Shown here piece by piece: positions 16,964-25,587 of a stretch of DNA of 64,000 nucleotides. Origin of the DNA: Pantanalinema rosaneae (lineage in GTDB: Bacteria; Cyanobacteriota; Cyanobacteriia; Leptolyngbyales; Leptolyngbyaceae); the NCBI RefSeq assembly GCF_050753385.1, contig NZ_JBLZFZ010000003.1, positions 1-64,000 on the forward strand, given 5' to 3'. Numbering within the stretch: the first letter of the stretch is position 1; every line of letters begins with the position of its first letter. Made by a program: the position numbers and the translations under genes. Under the pieces are notes generated by a model. The model saw nothing but the letters and a program-made list of their open reading frames with translations. It was not told the origin of the DNA and did not search any database.

Positions 16964-17160
16964 TCTTTAGGGGTGAAGGGGGTTTGACGATCGAAATCAT
17001 AATAGAAACCAGTGTCTGTCCAGGGTCCGATCGTCACTTTTGTCTCTGGGAACAGCGTTTGCACTGCCATTGCCAGCACATGGGCACAGGTATGACGAAG
17101 CCGCCGCAACATTTCAGCGCTGGTTGGGTTGGGAGGGGACTGAAGAACAGAACTGCTCAT
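16964..17160 (-). pseudogene. thrS: thrS2 5' part, separated by IS
   Basis: The first 65 codons of the zinc-stress threonyl-tRNA synthetase, ending in PFTPKE where the IS begins. The product starts directly in the N2 editing domain (RRLRHTCAHVLAMAV, IGPWTDTGFYYDFD). It has no TGS/N1 domains, and the second His of the usual HxxxH appears as Met. Translation runs three codons into the element and stops. The Zur-type operator 3 lies 10 bp upstream of the ATG, so the promoter is intact while the gene is broken. Confidence 0.9.
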
Positions 17161-17169
17161 AATCGATAA

Positions 17170-17184
17170 AAATGATAATCATTC
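17170..17184. promoter_or_regulatory. Zur-type operator 3 (thrS2 / amidase)
   Basis: AAATGATAATCATTC followed by TCAT. It is 10 bp from the thrS2 ATG on the minus strand and 65 bp from the amidase start on the plus strand. Confidence 0.85.
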
Positions 17185-17248
17185 TCATATTATAATCACT
17201 TAGCCGAACGCAAAAACTCAGCTCTTCAGTTTTCTGGACTTCAAATTC

Positions 17249-17998
17249 GTGAAATTTCATTGGCAATTCGTTGGCTGTTTTGGACTGATCTGGCTGCAAG
17301 CCGCTGTGGTAATCGCTCAACCGTCCCCCTCATCGCCTGCTGGTGAGACGATGACTGTTCCCAGCCACTCAGTCCCAGAAAGGATAGAATCTGCACCAAT
17401 AGTCCCAGTTCCTTCCCCCCAACCAACCAATCTTCTACCCCAGCAGCGCCCAATCGTAGTAGTCGATCCAGGGCATGGGGGTCCTGACCCTGGTGCCGTT
17501 GGAATTGGCGGGATTTATGAAAAAGACATTGTATTAGACATTAGTTTACAAGTCGCCAGTTTGCTGGAGAATCAAGGAATCCAGGCAATCCTGATCCGAC
17601 AGACGGATGTAGATCTGGGTTTACAACCGCGTGTGGATCTCGCCAACCGCGCGCGTGCCACCCTCTTTGTCAGCATTCATGCCAATGCCATCAGCATGAG
17701 CCGTCCGGAGGTGAACGGGATTGAAACCTTTCATGTTGCGGGTAGCAGAGAGGGACAACGACTGGCAGAACATATTCAGCGACAACTATTGGCAGGTACC
17801 GGAATGCGCGATCGCGGTGTGAAACGTGCTCGCTTTTATGTTCTGGTTCGTACCGCGATGCCTGCGGTGCTGGTGGAGGTTGGCTTTGTGACGGGTCAAG
17901 AGGATGCCATACGACTCAGCGATCCAGCCACTCGCACCCAAATGGCACGGGCGATCGTGCAGGGCATTCTTGATTATCTCGCAAACAACCAACCATGA
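17249..17998 (+). CDS. N-acetylmuramoyl-L-alanine amidase (Amidase_3), secreted
   Basis: Cleaves the amide bond between MurNAc and the peptide in peptidoglycan. Signal peptide at residues 1-23 (cleavage near VIAQ), Pro-rich linker to about 65, then an Amidase_3 domain. Zinc ligands are the His of DPGHGG, the Glu of IYEKDIV and the His of SIHAN; the catalytic Glu is in VEVGFV. GTG start at 17249. It shares operator 3 with thrS2. Amidases of this type are recurrent members of COG0523/Zur loci, probably as a replacement copy exported to the periplasm. Confidence 0.92.
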   Translation: MKFHWQFVGCFGLIWLQAAVVIAQPSPSSPAGETMTVPSHSVPERIESAPIVPVPSPQPTNLLPQQRPIVVVDPGHGGPDPGAVGIGGIYEKDIVLDISLQVASLLENQGIQAILIRQTDVDLGLQPRVDLANRARATLFVSIHANAISMSRPEVNGIETFHVAGSREGQRLAEHIQRQLLAGTGMRDRGVKRARFYVLVRTAMPAVLVEVGFVTGQEDAIRLSDPATRTQMARAIVQGILDYLANNQP

Positions 17999-18067
17999 AC
18001 TGTAAGACTTTAGCTTCATTGAATCAGCAGTTTCGTTCACAAAGTGTCTCCGCAGGAGAATCGCCCC

Positions 18068-18409
18068 TCACTCTGGAAAGAAAAACTCTGCTGAATCTTC
18101 ATCCACGGGTTCACGATTGCGGTAATATGCCTTTAATTCTTCCGGGCTGACGGAATTCTCGGTGGGATTCTCAAAAAATGCCTTGATGCGGATATAGCGC
18201 CGTAAGCCCTCTGCTCCGGCATCTTCCCGCGTAGCCTCTTTGAAATCATCTGGGAAGGTTTCACTCACCTTAATCCAGGCTTCCTGCAAAATATCCTCGA
18301 TTTCAGCACTGGGAGCCTTGTCCAGCAAGGTTTCCAGTGCTTCCAGAATCTCGATCGTCTGCAAAATTTCGGGAGTGATATCAGATCCAGACATTGCACG
18401 TTTACCCAT
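18068..18409 (-). CDS. conserved hypothetical acidic protein
   Basis: 113 residues, strongly acidic, helical, without membrane segments or cysteines. The ATG at 18409 overlaps the znuB stop (ATGGGTAA); an ATG five codons later is an alternative. It is the last gene of the hemB-znuA-znuC-znuB run. I do not recognise a domain. Position suggests co-expression under zinc limitation. Confidence 0.6.
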   Translation of the reverse strand: MGKRAMSGSDITPEILQTIEILEALETLLDKAPSAEIEDILQEAWIKVSETFPDDFKEATREDAGAEGLRRYIRIKAFFENPTENSVSPEELKAYYRNREPVDEDSAEFFFPE

Positions 18410-19238
18410 GTCCTAAAGCACGTAATCGGGGCAATGCCATTGTCGTTAGAAAAATCACTAACTGGGTTGCCACAATACTGGGACCAGAAGGCAAATTAAA
18501 CGCCGCTGAAATCAGCATCCCAACCACAGCACTCAACGCCCCTAATCCTGCTGATAGCACCACGTAGTTGGTGAATGTTCGGCTCAGCAGTCGGGCAGCA
18601 CAGGCAGGAATCACCACAAACGCACTCACCAGCAACACCCCGATCGCCTTGATCGAAATGCCCACTACCAGCGACAGCAAGACAATAAAGGCGGTACGAT
18701 GAGCCGAAACCGAAACTCCACGGGCGATCGCGAGTGGTTCATGCAGGGTCAACAACATTTGCGTTCGCAACGTTAACCCAATAAATACCGTACACGCAAT
18801 CAATAACAAACCACTAAAGACTAAATCCAGTTCTCGTACTGCCAGAATGTCACCAAACAGCAGGTTATTCAGTCCACCTTTGTACTGTCCGACAAAGCTG
18901 AGGACAATGACAGCGATCGCCAGGGATGAAGAATAAATGATATTCAGCAGTGCGTCTGTCCATAGGCGAGTCCGTTCTAACAGATATGTCACTCCCAGGG
19001 CAAAACAGACGGCAAAGGGCAGCAATACAACGGATGGATTAATGCCGATCAGTAAGCCAATGCTGATACCCAACAAAGCTGAATGCCCTAATGCATCACT
19101 AAAAAAAGACAATTGGCGCAGGATTGTGAAGCTTCCCAGCATTCCACCCATTAACCCCGTGAGAATGCCACCCAAAAGTGCCCGTTGCATAAAGGGAAGT
19201 TGAAACAGTTCGATGATACGGGTGAGTTCGGTAGGCAT
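18402..19238 (-). CDS. znuB: zinc ABC transporter permease
   Basis: 278 residues with eight or so transmembrane segments, ABC-3 (ZnuB/TroC/MntB) family. GGxLGSFTILRQLSFFSDALGHSALLG near residue 30 is the family signature. With ZnuA and ZnuC it imports zinc across the inner membrane. It starts 12 bp after znuC. Manganese specificity is possible for this fold, but the linked Zur box and His-rich ZnuA favour zinc. Confidence 0.93.
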   Translation of the reverse strand: MPTELTRIIELFQLPFMQRALLGGILTGLMGGMLGSFTILRQLSFFSDALGHSALLGISIGLLIGINPSVVLLPFAVCFALGVTYLLERTRLWTDALLNIIYSSSLAIAVIVLSFVGQYKGGLNNLLFGDILAVRELDLVFSGLLLIACTVFIGLTLRTQMLLTLHEPLAIARGVSVSAHRTAFIVLLSLVVGISIKAIGVLLVSAFVVIPACAARLLSRTFTNYVVLSAGLGALSAVVGMLISAAFNLPSGPSIVATQLVIFLTTMALPRLRALGHG

Positions 19239-19250
19239 AAGGGAATAGAG

Positions 19251-20015
19251 TTAATGCTGATGGCGATAGCGGACAAATTCAGACCCATAGGCAGCCGAGA
19301 GATTATCGGGGGAAAGGGCGACCTCTGGAATTCCCTGACAAAGTAACGTGCGGTTCAGGCAGATAACGCGATCGCAGTGTCGCCGCACCATATCTAAGTC
19401 ATGAGAAATTTGCAAAATTGCCCAACCTTGCTCCCGTTTGAGTTGGTATAGCAGTTGGTAGAATTCTGACTCTCCCCGCACATCTAATCCTGCCAAGGCT
19501 TCATCTAGAATCAACAGACGACGGGGACGCACCAGACAGTAGGCTAGAAGAACTCGCTTAGTTTCGCCTCCCGACAGCCCACTGATTAACTGATGCCTGA
19601 GATGGGCAGCATCGACCCGTGCTAACACCTCTCGAACAGCAAGGCGGCGCTTGCGGTGGTCTTTCCAGGGCACCTGAAACCCTAATTGATCCCATCCCAG
19701 TCCCACCAGTTCTTCAACGGTGATGGGAATACGGCGATCAAACAGGAAATTTTGTGGCAAATAAGCAATTTGCTGGCGGATGGCAGGCGCGAGAAAACCT
19801 CGACGAGACAGAGGCTGTCCCAGGATAAAGACATCTCCTGCTTGCCGGGGCAAAATGCCCAGAATCGCTTGCACCAGCGTACTTTTACCCGCACCATTCG
19901 GACCCACGATCGCCGTATCGGTACCTGTCTCCAGGGAAAAGGAAACATCCTGCACCGCCGCAAAGGTTTCTCGATAAACTGTGAGTTGCTCAACCGATAA
20001 CACGATTTCTCTCAA
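19251..20015 (-). CDS. znuC: zinc ABC transporter ATPase
   Basis: 254 residues: Walker A GPNGAGKST, Q-loop YLPQNF, signature LSGGE, Walker B LLILDEAL, H-loop SHD. It drives zinc import by ZnuB. The start is a TTG at 20015, supported by a strong AGGAGGG Shine-Dalgarno at correct spacing; a GTG four codons later is weaker. It lies 9 bp after znuA. Confidence 0.94.
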   Translation of the reverse strand: MREIVLSVEQLTVYRETFAAVQDVSFSLETGTDTAIVGPNGAGKSTLVQAILGILPRQAGDVFILGQPLSRRGFLAPAIRQQIAYLPQNFLFDRRIPITVEELVGLGWDQLGFQVPWKDHRKRRLAVREVLARVDAAHLRHQLISGLSGGETKRVLLAYCLVRPRRLLILDEALAGLDVRGESEFYQLLYQLKREQGWAILQISHDLDMVRRHCDRVICLNRTLLCQGIPEVALSPDNLSAAYGSEFVRYRHQH

Positions 20016-20024
20016 GCAACCCTC

Positions 20025-21125
20025 CTAAAATCGAAAGCCAACAGTTTGTGGCACGATGGCAACCTTGGAAACTGAAGTCGGTAAAAACGATTGAGTAGAC
20101 TGCCCTCCGAAGGCAGTGGTTAAATTCGTCACGTTCTGACGCATTACAGCGAAATAATGGTCAGGCTGCGTTCCATCTGCCCCAGCCGTTTCCATGGGGT
20201 CAAAATAGCTCACCTGCACATTCAAATCCTTTGCCAATGCAGAGAATGGATTCCCAACCGCTTGGGGTTCTGTGAGCAAGGTCTTGAGGTTTGATGCCTT
20301 GACCGCATTGATGACGCGCTTCACATCATCAGGCGAAGCATTTTCTTCAGGAATCCCGACCAGAAACTGAGCTTTGAGGTTATACCGCTGGGCAAAGTAC
20401 GGGGCAAAATCGTGATAAGTGACAAAGGTTTTCCCGGCAAAGGGCTGAAATTTCTGACTAAATTCCTGGTCTAACTGCTGGAGCTTAGCAATGTAAGCGG
20501 CTGCATTCGCCGTGTAGGTTTCTTTACCCTCTGGGTCAGCCGCAATCAACCCATCTCGAATGTTCTCCACCTGCTGAATTGCCCGTTTCGGATCAAGCCA
20601 GATATGAGGATTAAATTCTCCGTGATCATGTCCGACTTCTGCCTTTTTCTCTTCGGCTCCATGCCCGTGATCATGCCCTTCAATCGATTCAGTTGTGATG
20701 GTTTGAATGCCTTTACTGGAATCAATTACCTTCAGATTGGGATTCTCGGCATTCTTGACCAAATCATCCAGAAATTCCTCCAATCCCAACCCATTTTCTA
20801 CCAGAACATCTGCTTTCGCTAACTTTTGAGCATCTTCTGGTTTCGCCTGAAAGTCATGGGGACCCACATTCGTTGGTAGCAGTTGCGTCACCTCTGCCCG
20901 ATCGCCCGCCACAGCTTTGGTAAAATCCGTAATGGGAATGAAGGTTGTCACCACGACTAACCGTTTAGCAGGTGATGAAGACTGGGCTTGCGGTGATCCT
21001 GAATTGGTGGTTGGTGCATTGGATGCACAACTTCCTAAGCTCAGGGCGATCGCAGACATCACAGCAATAGACAACCGACGAACGAAATTGCTGGATGGTT
21101 GTAGTCTTGTTTTTGAATCAATCAT
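20025..21125 (-). CDS. znuA: zinc-binding periplasmic lipoprotein
   Basis: 366 residues, cluster A-I solute-binding protein. Lipobox LSLGSC places the lipidated Cys at 33. Zinc ligands include His90 (GPHDF), His174 (NPHIWLD) and a later HDFAP His. The His/Glu-rich loop at 151-168 (EGHDHGHG, GHDHGE) is typical of zinc rather than manganese binders. It is in one run with hemB upstream and znuCB downstream. Confidence 0.95.
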   Translation of the reverse strand: MIDSKTRLQPSSNFVRRLSIAVMSAIALSLGSCASNAPTTNSGSPQAQSSSPAKRLVVVTTFIPITDFTKAVAGDRAEVTQLLPTNVGPHDFQAKPEDAQKLAKADVLVENGLGLEEFLDDLVKNAENPNLKVIDSSKGIQTITTESIEGHDHGHGAEEKKAEVGHDHGEFNPHIWLDPKRAIQQVENIRDGLIAADPEGKETYTANAAAYIAKLQQLDQEFSQKFQPFAGKTFVTYHDFAPYFAQRYNLKAQFLVGIPEENASPDDVKRVINAVKASNLKTLLTEPQAVGNPFSALAKDLNVQVSYFDPMETAGADGTQPDHYFAVMRQNVTNLTTAFGGQSTQSFLPTSVSKVAIVPQTVGFRF

Positions 21126-21172
21126 CTGAAAATATCCTCACGTATTTACAGCAGTTTTTAGTTTGATGAGAT

Positions 21173-21228
21173 AGGGAGTGTGGAGTAGGGAGTAGCCCCA
21201 TTCCCTATTCCCCACTCCCTACTCCCCC
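21173..21228. repeat. inverted GGGGAGT-family repeat between hemB and znuA
   Basis: The left arm GGGAGTGTGGAGTAGGGAGTAG and the right arm (TTCCCTATTCCCCACTCCC) are near reverse complements around CCCCA, so the transcript can fold into a long hairpin. The right arm supplies the last codons and the TAG stop of hemB. It could attenuate read-through into znuA or protect the upstream message. Confidence 0.7.
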
Positions 21229-22295
21229 TTCTGCAACATCAACGCCACTTCTTTGGCAAAGTAGGTCAAAATCAAGTCGGCTCCGGCACGTTTCATGCTC
21301 GTCAGCGTTTCTAAAATCACCTTCTGCTCATCAACCCAACCCTGTGCCGCAGCGGCTTTGATCATGGCGTACTCACCACTAACGTTGTATGCTGCGACTG
21401 GTAAATTGGTGTGCTGTTTGATTTGGCAGATGATATCTAGATACGCTAGCGCTGGCTTCACCATGACAATGTCTGCACCTTCTGCAATGTCTAAATCGAC
21501 TTCTTTGATCGCTTCTCTGGCGTTTGCTGCATCCATCTGATAGGTTTTCTTATCGCCAAACTTAGGTGCTGAATCCAGGGCATCCCGAAACGGACCATAG
21601 TAAGCAGAGGCATATTTGGCGGAGTAGGCGAGAATGCCCACGTTGATCCAGCCTTCCTCATCCAGCGCTTTGCGAATCGCTCCGACGCGACCATCCATCA
21701 TGTCGGATGGGGCAACAAAATCGGCTCCGGCTTCTGCCTGAACGAGTGCCTGCTTCACCAACACGGCAACCGTTTCATCGTTGAGAATCGTGCCATCCTG
21801 CACAATGCCATCATGTCCCTCACTGCTGTAGGGGTCAAGAGCCACATCGGTAATGACCAGGATATCGGGAACGACTTGTTTAATGGCTCGTACCGCACGC
21901 GGAATTAAGCCATCCGGGTTATAGCTCTCAGTTCCGGCATTGTCCTTTTGTTCGTAGGGAATCAGAGGAAAAAGCGCGATCGCCCCAATGCCCAACTCAT
22001 CCGCCTGCCTTACCTCATCCAACAGCAAATCCAGTGTGTAGCGGTAGCAACCAGTCATCGACGGTACTTCTTCCCGCTGCCCTTCTCCTTCCATCACAAA
22101 CAGCGGATAGATCAAATCTTCGACCCGCAGAACATTCTCCCGCACCATCCGACGCAGGGTTTCAGTTCGCCGTAACCGCCGGGGACGATGGGCGATCGCT
22201 AGCGCAGTGGATCTGGCTTGGCATCCAGAATCGGTGGGATCAGTTTCTGTCTGAGGAGTTTGGAGTACAAGCGTTGAGGTTTCAGTCAGGCTCAT
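21219..22295 (-). CDS. hemB: delta-aminolevulinic acid dehydratase, zinc-independent type
   Basis: Condenses two 5-aminolevulinates to porphobilinogen for heme, chlorophyll and cobalamin. The cysteine zinc site of E. coli-type enzymes is replaced by DVALDPYSSEGHDG, the Mg-type sequence. Catalytic lysines lie in SAKYAS and MVKPA. Length 358 with a 35-residue variable leader. It is the first gene after Zur operator 4 and heads znuACB. A zinc-free HemB under zinc control fits an enzyme swap. Confidence 0.95.
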   Translation of the reverse strand: MSLTETSTLVLQTPQTETDPTDSGCQARSTALAIAHRPRRLRRTETLRRMVRENVLRVEDLIYPLFVMEGEGQREEVPSMTGCYRYTLDLLLDEVRQADELGIGAIALFPLIPYEQKDNAGTESYNPDGLIPRAVRAIKQVVPDILVITDVALDPYSSEGHDGIVQDGTILNDETVAVLVKQALVQAEAGADFVAPSDMMDGRVGAIRKALDEEGWINVGILAYSAKYASAYYGPFRDALDSAPKFGDKKTYQMDAANAREAIKEVDLDIAEGADIVMVKPALAYLDIICQIKQHTNLPVAAYNVSGEYAMIKAAAAQGWVDEQKVILETLTSMKRAGADLILTYFAKEVALMLQKGE

Positions 22296-22305
22296 AGTAT
22301 AATGA

Positions 22306-22320
22306 GAATGATTATCATTC
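22306..22320. promoter_or_regulatory. Zur-type operator 4 (hemB-znu / zur)
   Basis: GAATGATTATCATTC, the same palindrome read from the other strand (preceded by ATGA). It lies 10 bp before hemB (minus) and 21 bp before zur (plus). It implies autoregulation of zur and control of the zinc importer. Confidence 0.9.
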
Positions 22321-22341
22321 GCTTATTCTACAGCACTCGCC

Positions 22342-22764
22342 GTGAAAAGTGACTCATCCTCTCAAGAAAGTGCAACCCATTCACCTCGTCTGACTCACAA
22401 TCAGCAAGCAGTGCTCGATGTGCTGCACCAGCAAGCAGATGCCATCTCCGCTCAGGAGTTATACAGTCTTTTGCGAGAACGACAGACGATCGGGCTAGCA
22501 ACCGTGTATCGGGCATTAGAAACACTGAAATTGCATGGATTGATCAAAAGTCGGATGGGGACAAACGGCGAAGCGTTCTACAGTCTCGTTACGCCTGATC
22601 AGCACTACCTCACTTGTTTGCAGTGTGGTCAGTCGTTTCCACTGGATCACTGCCCGGTACAGGAATTAGAAACGCACTTACAGCCTTCAGTTCCGTTCAA
22701 GGTTTACTACCACACCTTAGAGTTTTTTGGACTCTGTGAACCCTGCAATCATCAAATTCCTTAA
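22342..22764 (+). CDS. zur: Fur-family zinc uptake regulator
   Basis: 140 residues, GTG start. Winged-helix DNA-binding domain with ATVYRALETLKLHGLI (about 52-67), then the dimer domain. Two CxxC pairs, CLQCGQ and CEPCNH, form the structural zinc site; histidines between them (DQHY, YYHTLEFFG) fit the sensing site. Context identifies it as Zur and not Fur or PerR: it shares a palindrome with hemB-znuACB. With zinc bound it should repress all five operator-linked groups. Confidence 0.93.
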   Translation: MKSDSSSQESATHSPRLTHNQQAVLDVLHQQADAISAQELYSLLRERQTIGLATVYRALETLKLHGLIKSRMGTNGEAFYSLVTPDQHYLTCLQCGQSFPLDHCPVQELETHLQPSVPFKVYYHTLEFFGLCEPCNHQIP

Positions 22765-22802
22765 TGATTGCGCGGTTTATATTAAAACTAATCAAAAACT
22801 CA

Positions 22803-23549
22803 CTAAGAACTGTGATTTTTTACGGTTTGAAATCCTCTTCCAGAGCCGTAGCGAACAGTTTTGAATTCAATTTGGTTGGAATTGGGGCGATAAAGCGTAT
22901 ACGTAGCTTGACCAGAAACACGTCCAATATTGCCAACGCCAACAATCTGCCGAGGTTTTACCTGGGTTACTTGTGGTGAGATAACCTTATCCAGAGTTGT
23001 CACACTGGATGTCACAGTACCTTGCTGAATCTGATACTGAAATGTCAATCCAGAACGACCACAAAATAAAGTGTTAGCATCCATTCGTATGAGACGATCG
23101 AGCATCTGAATTGGGGGTGTATCCGGTGTTAGCTCATCACTCACACTGACACTACTCCCGTGAATTAACAAACAGTCCAGTTCAAAAAAGCCGAAGTCGA
23201 GCGATCGCACCCATTCCACCATTTCTCGCGGAATCGCATCCCACAGGGTTTTCACCATGTCCATGCCATATCGCTCAATCAGTTCGGTAGGTTCTCCTGT
23301 GCGTCCTAAGCCATGCAAGATCAACAACTGTTCTTCCCACCATCCTTGACAAACCTGGGGTACAGGTTCATTAGCACGAGGAGACTGAATTCGTTGAATC
23401 ACTTTGATGCTGGCAGGGGTTGCCGCAATCACATCCCCCAGGATATATAGTTCTTCCACCGGGTGTCGTTGCCGCTTGATATCTGCCAACACCGCTTCAT
23501 AGGCAGCTAAGTTCCCTTCAATGCCACTTAAAATTGCCCAAGTAGTCAT
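22803..23549 (-). CDS. degenerate metallophosphoesterase paralogue
   Basis: 248 residues, calcineurin-like fold related to its upstream neighbour. Metal-ligand motifs are eroded: the usual DxHGN is SGIEGN, the GNHD block is QGWWEE, and GHTH is GRSGL. GD(V) and IHGSS persist. It is therefore probably not a phosphatase; it may act as a partner or sensor. ATG is 2 bp after the neighbour's stop. It is the last gene of the operon behind Zur operator 5. Confidence 0.75.
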   Translation of the reverse strand: MTTWAILSGIEGNLAAYEAVLADIKRQRHPVEELYILGDVIAATPASIKVIQRIQSPRANEPVPQVCQGWWEEQLLILHGLGRTGEPTELIERYGMDMVKTLWDAIPREMVEWVRSLDFGFFELDCLLIHGSSVSVSDELTPDTPPIQMLDRLIRMDANTLFCGRSGLTFQYQIQQGTVTSSVTTLDKVISPQVTQVKPRQIVGVGNIGRVSGQATYTLYRPNSNQIEFKTVRYGSGRGFQTVKNHSS

Positions 23550-23551
23550 GG

Positions 23552-24364
23552 CTATCGCTCACACACATGAGTTGGATCATCGGCGCGTTCGGCAAACTCT
23601 AAACCTCTGGCTAATCGCCACGCAAAGATCGGCGGCAAGCCTTTTTCAATAATGGCAGCACAGGTTTTTTGATAGTCGTATTCCACTTCACGGAGCGTAA
23701 TCTGATCCGTATCTGCGTCATAAATCACGTAGGTTGCATTGGGTCTACCATGACGCGGTTCTCCGACCGATCCGGCATTCACGATTCGCTTGAGTGGTGC
23801 CGAAAAACTCATCTCTTGCTCTGATTTGTGAGTCAATTTGACTCGAATTTGAAGTTGTCCCGCATCCAGCAATCGCACATACGGCACATGGGTATGACCA
23901 CAAAACAAAATATCGGCATCTGTCGCCAGCACTCGTTCCATTGCCACAAACGCATCCACTTCTGGCAGCAGATATTCATGCTGGTTATGGGGACTGCCAT
24001 GCACAAAACACAGACTTTCATCGCGCAAAATTAAGGGCAACTGTGCCAGATATTCTCGCACTTCAGGGTGGATGACCTGGTTTGTCCATTCATGCGCTAA
24101 CTTACCGCGTTTCTCCGCCAACACAGAAGGATAGCTACATTCACAAGCGTTCAATCCTTCTACAATGTCCTCATCCCAACAGCCTTGACAGGTTGGAATA
24201 TCTAAAGTGCGAATCATTTCCACCACCGCATTGGGATGAGGTCCGTATCCCACTAAATCACCGAGACAGTAAATCTTATCGACATTGTGATCATCGATAT
24301 CCGATAGCACAGCATTCAACGCTTCATAATTACCGTGAATGCAAGACATCACCGCGATTTTCAT
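23552..24364 (-). CDS. metallophosphoesterase with Cys in the metal motifs
   Basis: 270 residues, calcineurin-like phosphoesterase (YfcE/ApaH group). Motifs in order: SCIHGN at 7-12 (normally SDIHGN), GDLVGYGP, QGCWDED (normally GNHDE), HGSPHN, GHTHVP, NAGSVGEPR. Asp to Cys and Asn to Cys changes are unusual and would alter metal preference. ATG overlaps the stop of the upstream GTPase (ATGA). It probably hydrolyses a phosphoester or nucleotide; the substrate is unknown. Confidence 0.85.
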   Translation of the reverse strand: MKIAVMSCIHGNYEALNAVLSDIDDHNVDKIYCLGDLVGYGPHPNAVVEMIRTLDIPTCQGCWDEDIVEGLNACECSYPSVLAEKRGKLAHEWTNQVIHPEVREYLAQLPLILRDESLCFVHGSPHNQHEYLLPEVDAFVAMERVLATDADILFCGHTHVPYVRLLDAGQLQIRVKLTHKSEQEMSFSAPLKRIVNAGSVGEPRHGRPNATYVIYDADTDQITLREVEYDYQKTCAAIIEKGLPPIFAWRLARGLEFAERADDPTHVCER

Positions 24365-25134
24365 GCCACCTCATCTCCTGGTTCTAGTGAGTCTTTGATT
24401 TGTTGTTGGTAGTACGCAATCACATGATCTTCTAAGCAGCATGCTTTGATTGTTTCAGCGATCGCCTCTTGATCCAGTGCTTCACCAACTACCTCAATGC
24501 CGCTAAATCGATCGGGTCTGCCATTGCACCAAAGCGGCAAATCCAGTTCAAGATAAGTCGTCTCAGCGAGTCCTGCCACAAAATCGAAATGGAGCGATCG
24601 CCCATCAGCCACATCAAAAATGCCTTTGGCGCGTTGAACGGTGCCATACGCCCCATGCGTTAGTTCGTACCAAAACGTATTCAGACTCGCGAGATCAAGC
24701 ACCTGTCCTGACAGCACAGAACGCCAGAGATGGGGCTGTGATAGTGCCACACCCGGCTCAACACCCGTTACCACAAGGTCTGCCCAATCGTGCCATTCGG
24801 TGTGTCGAGTTCCTGGCGGCAACACCGCCACTCGATGGCAGTCTGCCATCTGGTCAGGCAGAATCAGGGAGGTGAGATCAATCTGAAACCCCAATTCAAC
24901 GTAGACAGCAGAGCCTACAAGCGGTTGTGCTAAAAAATCAGTCAACTGCTCGACGGGTAGTACCGTGAGTCCCGCGACCTCTGTTGCTAGATAGGTTGAG
25001 TCGATCGGAATATTTTCCGCTCCCAGATTTAGATAGACGGCTGTCTCAGCAGCAGAATTGACTTGTTGCCGTATCCAGGTCGTCTTTCCCACGCCAGGTG
25101 GACCAGATACTAAAGTGATGTTGAGAGATGGCAT
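24361..25134 (-). CDS. divergent COG0523-like GTPase without CxCC
   Basis: 257 residues. P-loop GPPGVGKTT at about 11-19 and a CobW-type C-terminal domain (RAKGIFDV, then LELDLPLWCNGRP). The GCxCC metal motif and NKxD are missing, and the middle is shortened. Family knowledge says the CxCC motif coordinates the transferred metal, so this member may bind a partner and not carry metal. It lies 8 bp after the SCO5389-like gene and overlaps the phosphoesterase gene. Confidence 0.8.
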   Translation of the reverse strand: MPSLNITLVSGPPGVGKTTWIRQQVNSAAETAVYLNLGAENIPIDSTYLATEVAGLTVLPVEQLTDFLAQPLVGSAVYVELGFQIDLTSLILPDQMADCHRVAVLPPGTRHTEWHDWADLVVTGVEPGVALSQPHLWRSVLSGQVLDLASLNTFWYELTHGAYGTVQRAKGIFDVADGRSLHFDFVAGLAETTYLELDLPLWCNGRPDRFSGIEVVGEALDQEAIAETIKACCLEDHVIAYYQQQIKDSLEPGDEVA

Positions 25135-25142
25135 TAGGGCTT

Positions 25143-25535
25143 CTAACAGTCTTGCAGTTCAGGGGTTTGGTTGAGAATCTGATTCCGAATAGACGTAAAG
25201 TTGCGGTAGGCATCAGAATCCAAGCAATCTCGCCGAAAAGCAGCCAGGTTGTGACAATTTTGAAACGCTAACTTCACGTTAAAGTGACGCTCCACTGCAC
25301 CTCGAATCGCGTCTCCACCCACCATGCGAAGTAATTGTCCTCTCGCCTGTTCGCTGGGTGGCGCGACCGCATAGTTCGCCCACTCCTCGCCATCCTGGTG
25401 GAGGCTATAGGACAGTTTCTCGACGATACCCCAAGCATAGGGTAGGGATTGCCGGATGGTTTCAACAAAGGCTTTCTCATCCACCTCACCTGCTGCTGCC
25501 TGTTGAACCAGGGCTTCACTGACATTCAAAGACAT
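25143..25535 (-). CDS. SCO5389-family conserved protein
   Basis: 130 residues. Motifs MSLxVSxALxxxAxxGEVDExAFV, SLPYAW, PPSEQARGQLLR and DAIRGAxERHFxVKLAFQNCH match the family annotated from Streptomyces SCO5389. No function is known. Perfect GAGGAG Shine-Dalgarno before ATG 25535. It is the first gene after Zur operator 5 (53 bp) and precedes the GTPase and phosphoesterases, so the four-gene group is probably one zinc-stress unit. Confidence 0.8.
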   Translation of the reverse strand: MSLNVSEALVQQAAAGEVDEKAFVETIRQSLPYAWGIVEKLSYSLHQDGEEWANYAVAPPSEQARGQLLRMVGGDAIRGAVERHFNVKLAFQNCHNLAAFRRDCLDSDAYRNFTSIRNQILNQTPELQDC

Positions 25536-25587
25536 TTTTTCTCCTCATAGTTCATTCATTGCAAAACATCATCCTATGATACAACTA

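Noticed and set aside
24361..25134. Calling this gene a nucleotide kinase
   Set aside because: The P-loop alone would allow it, but the C-terminal domain is CobW-like, so a divergent COG0523 protein fits better.
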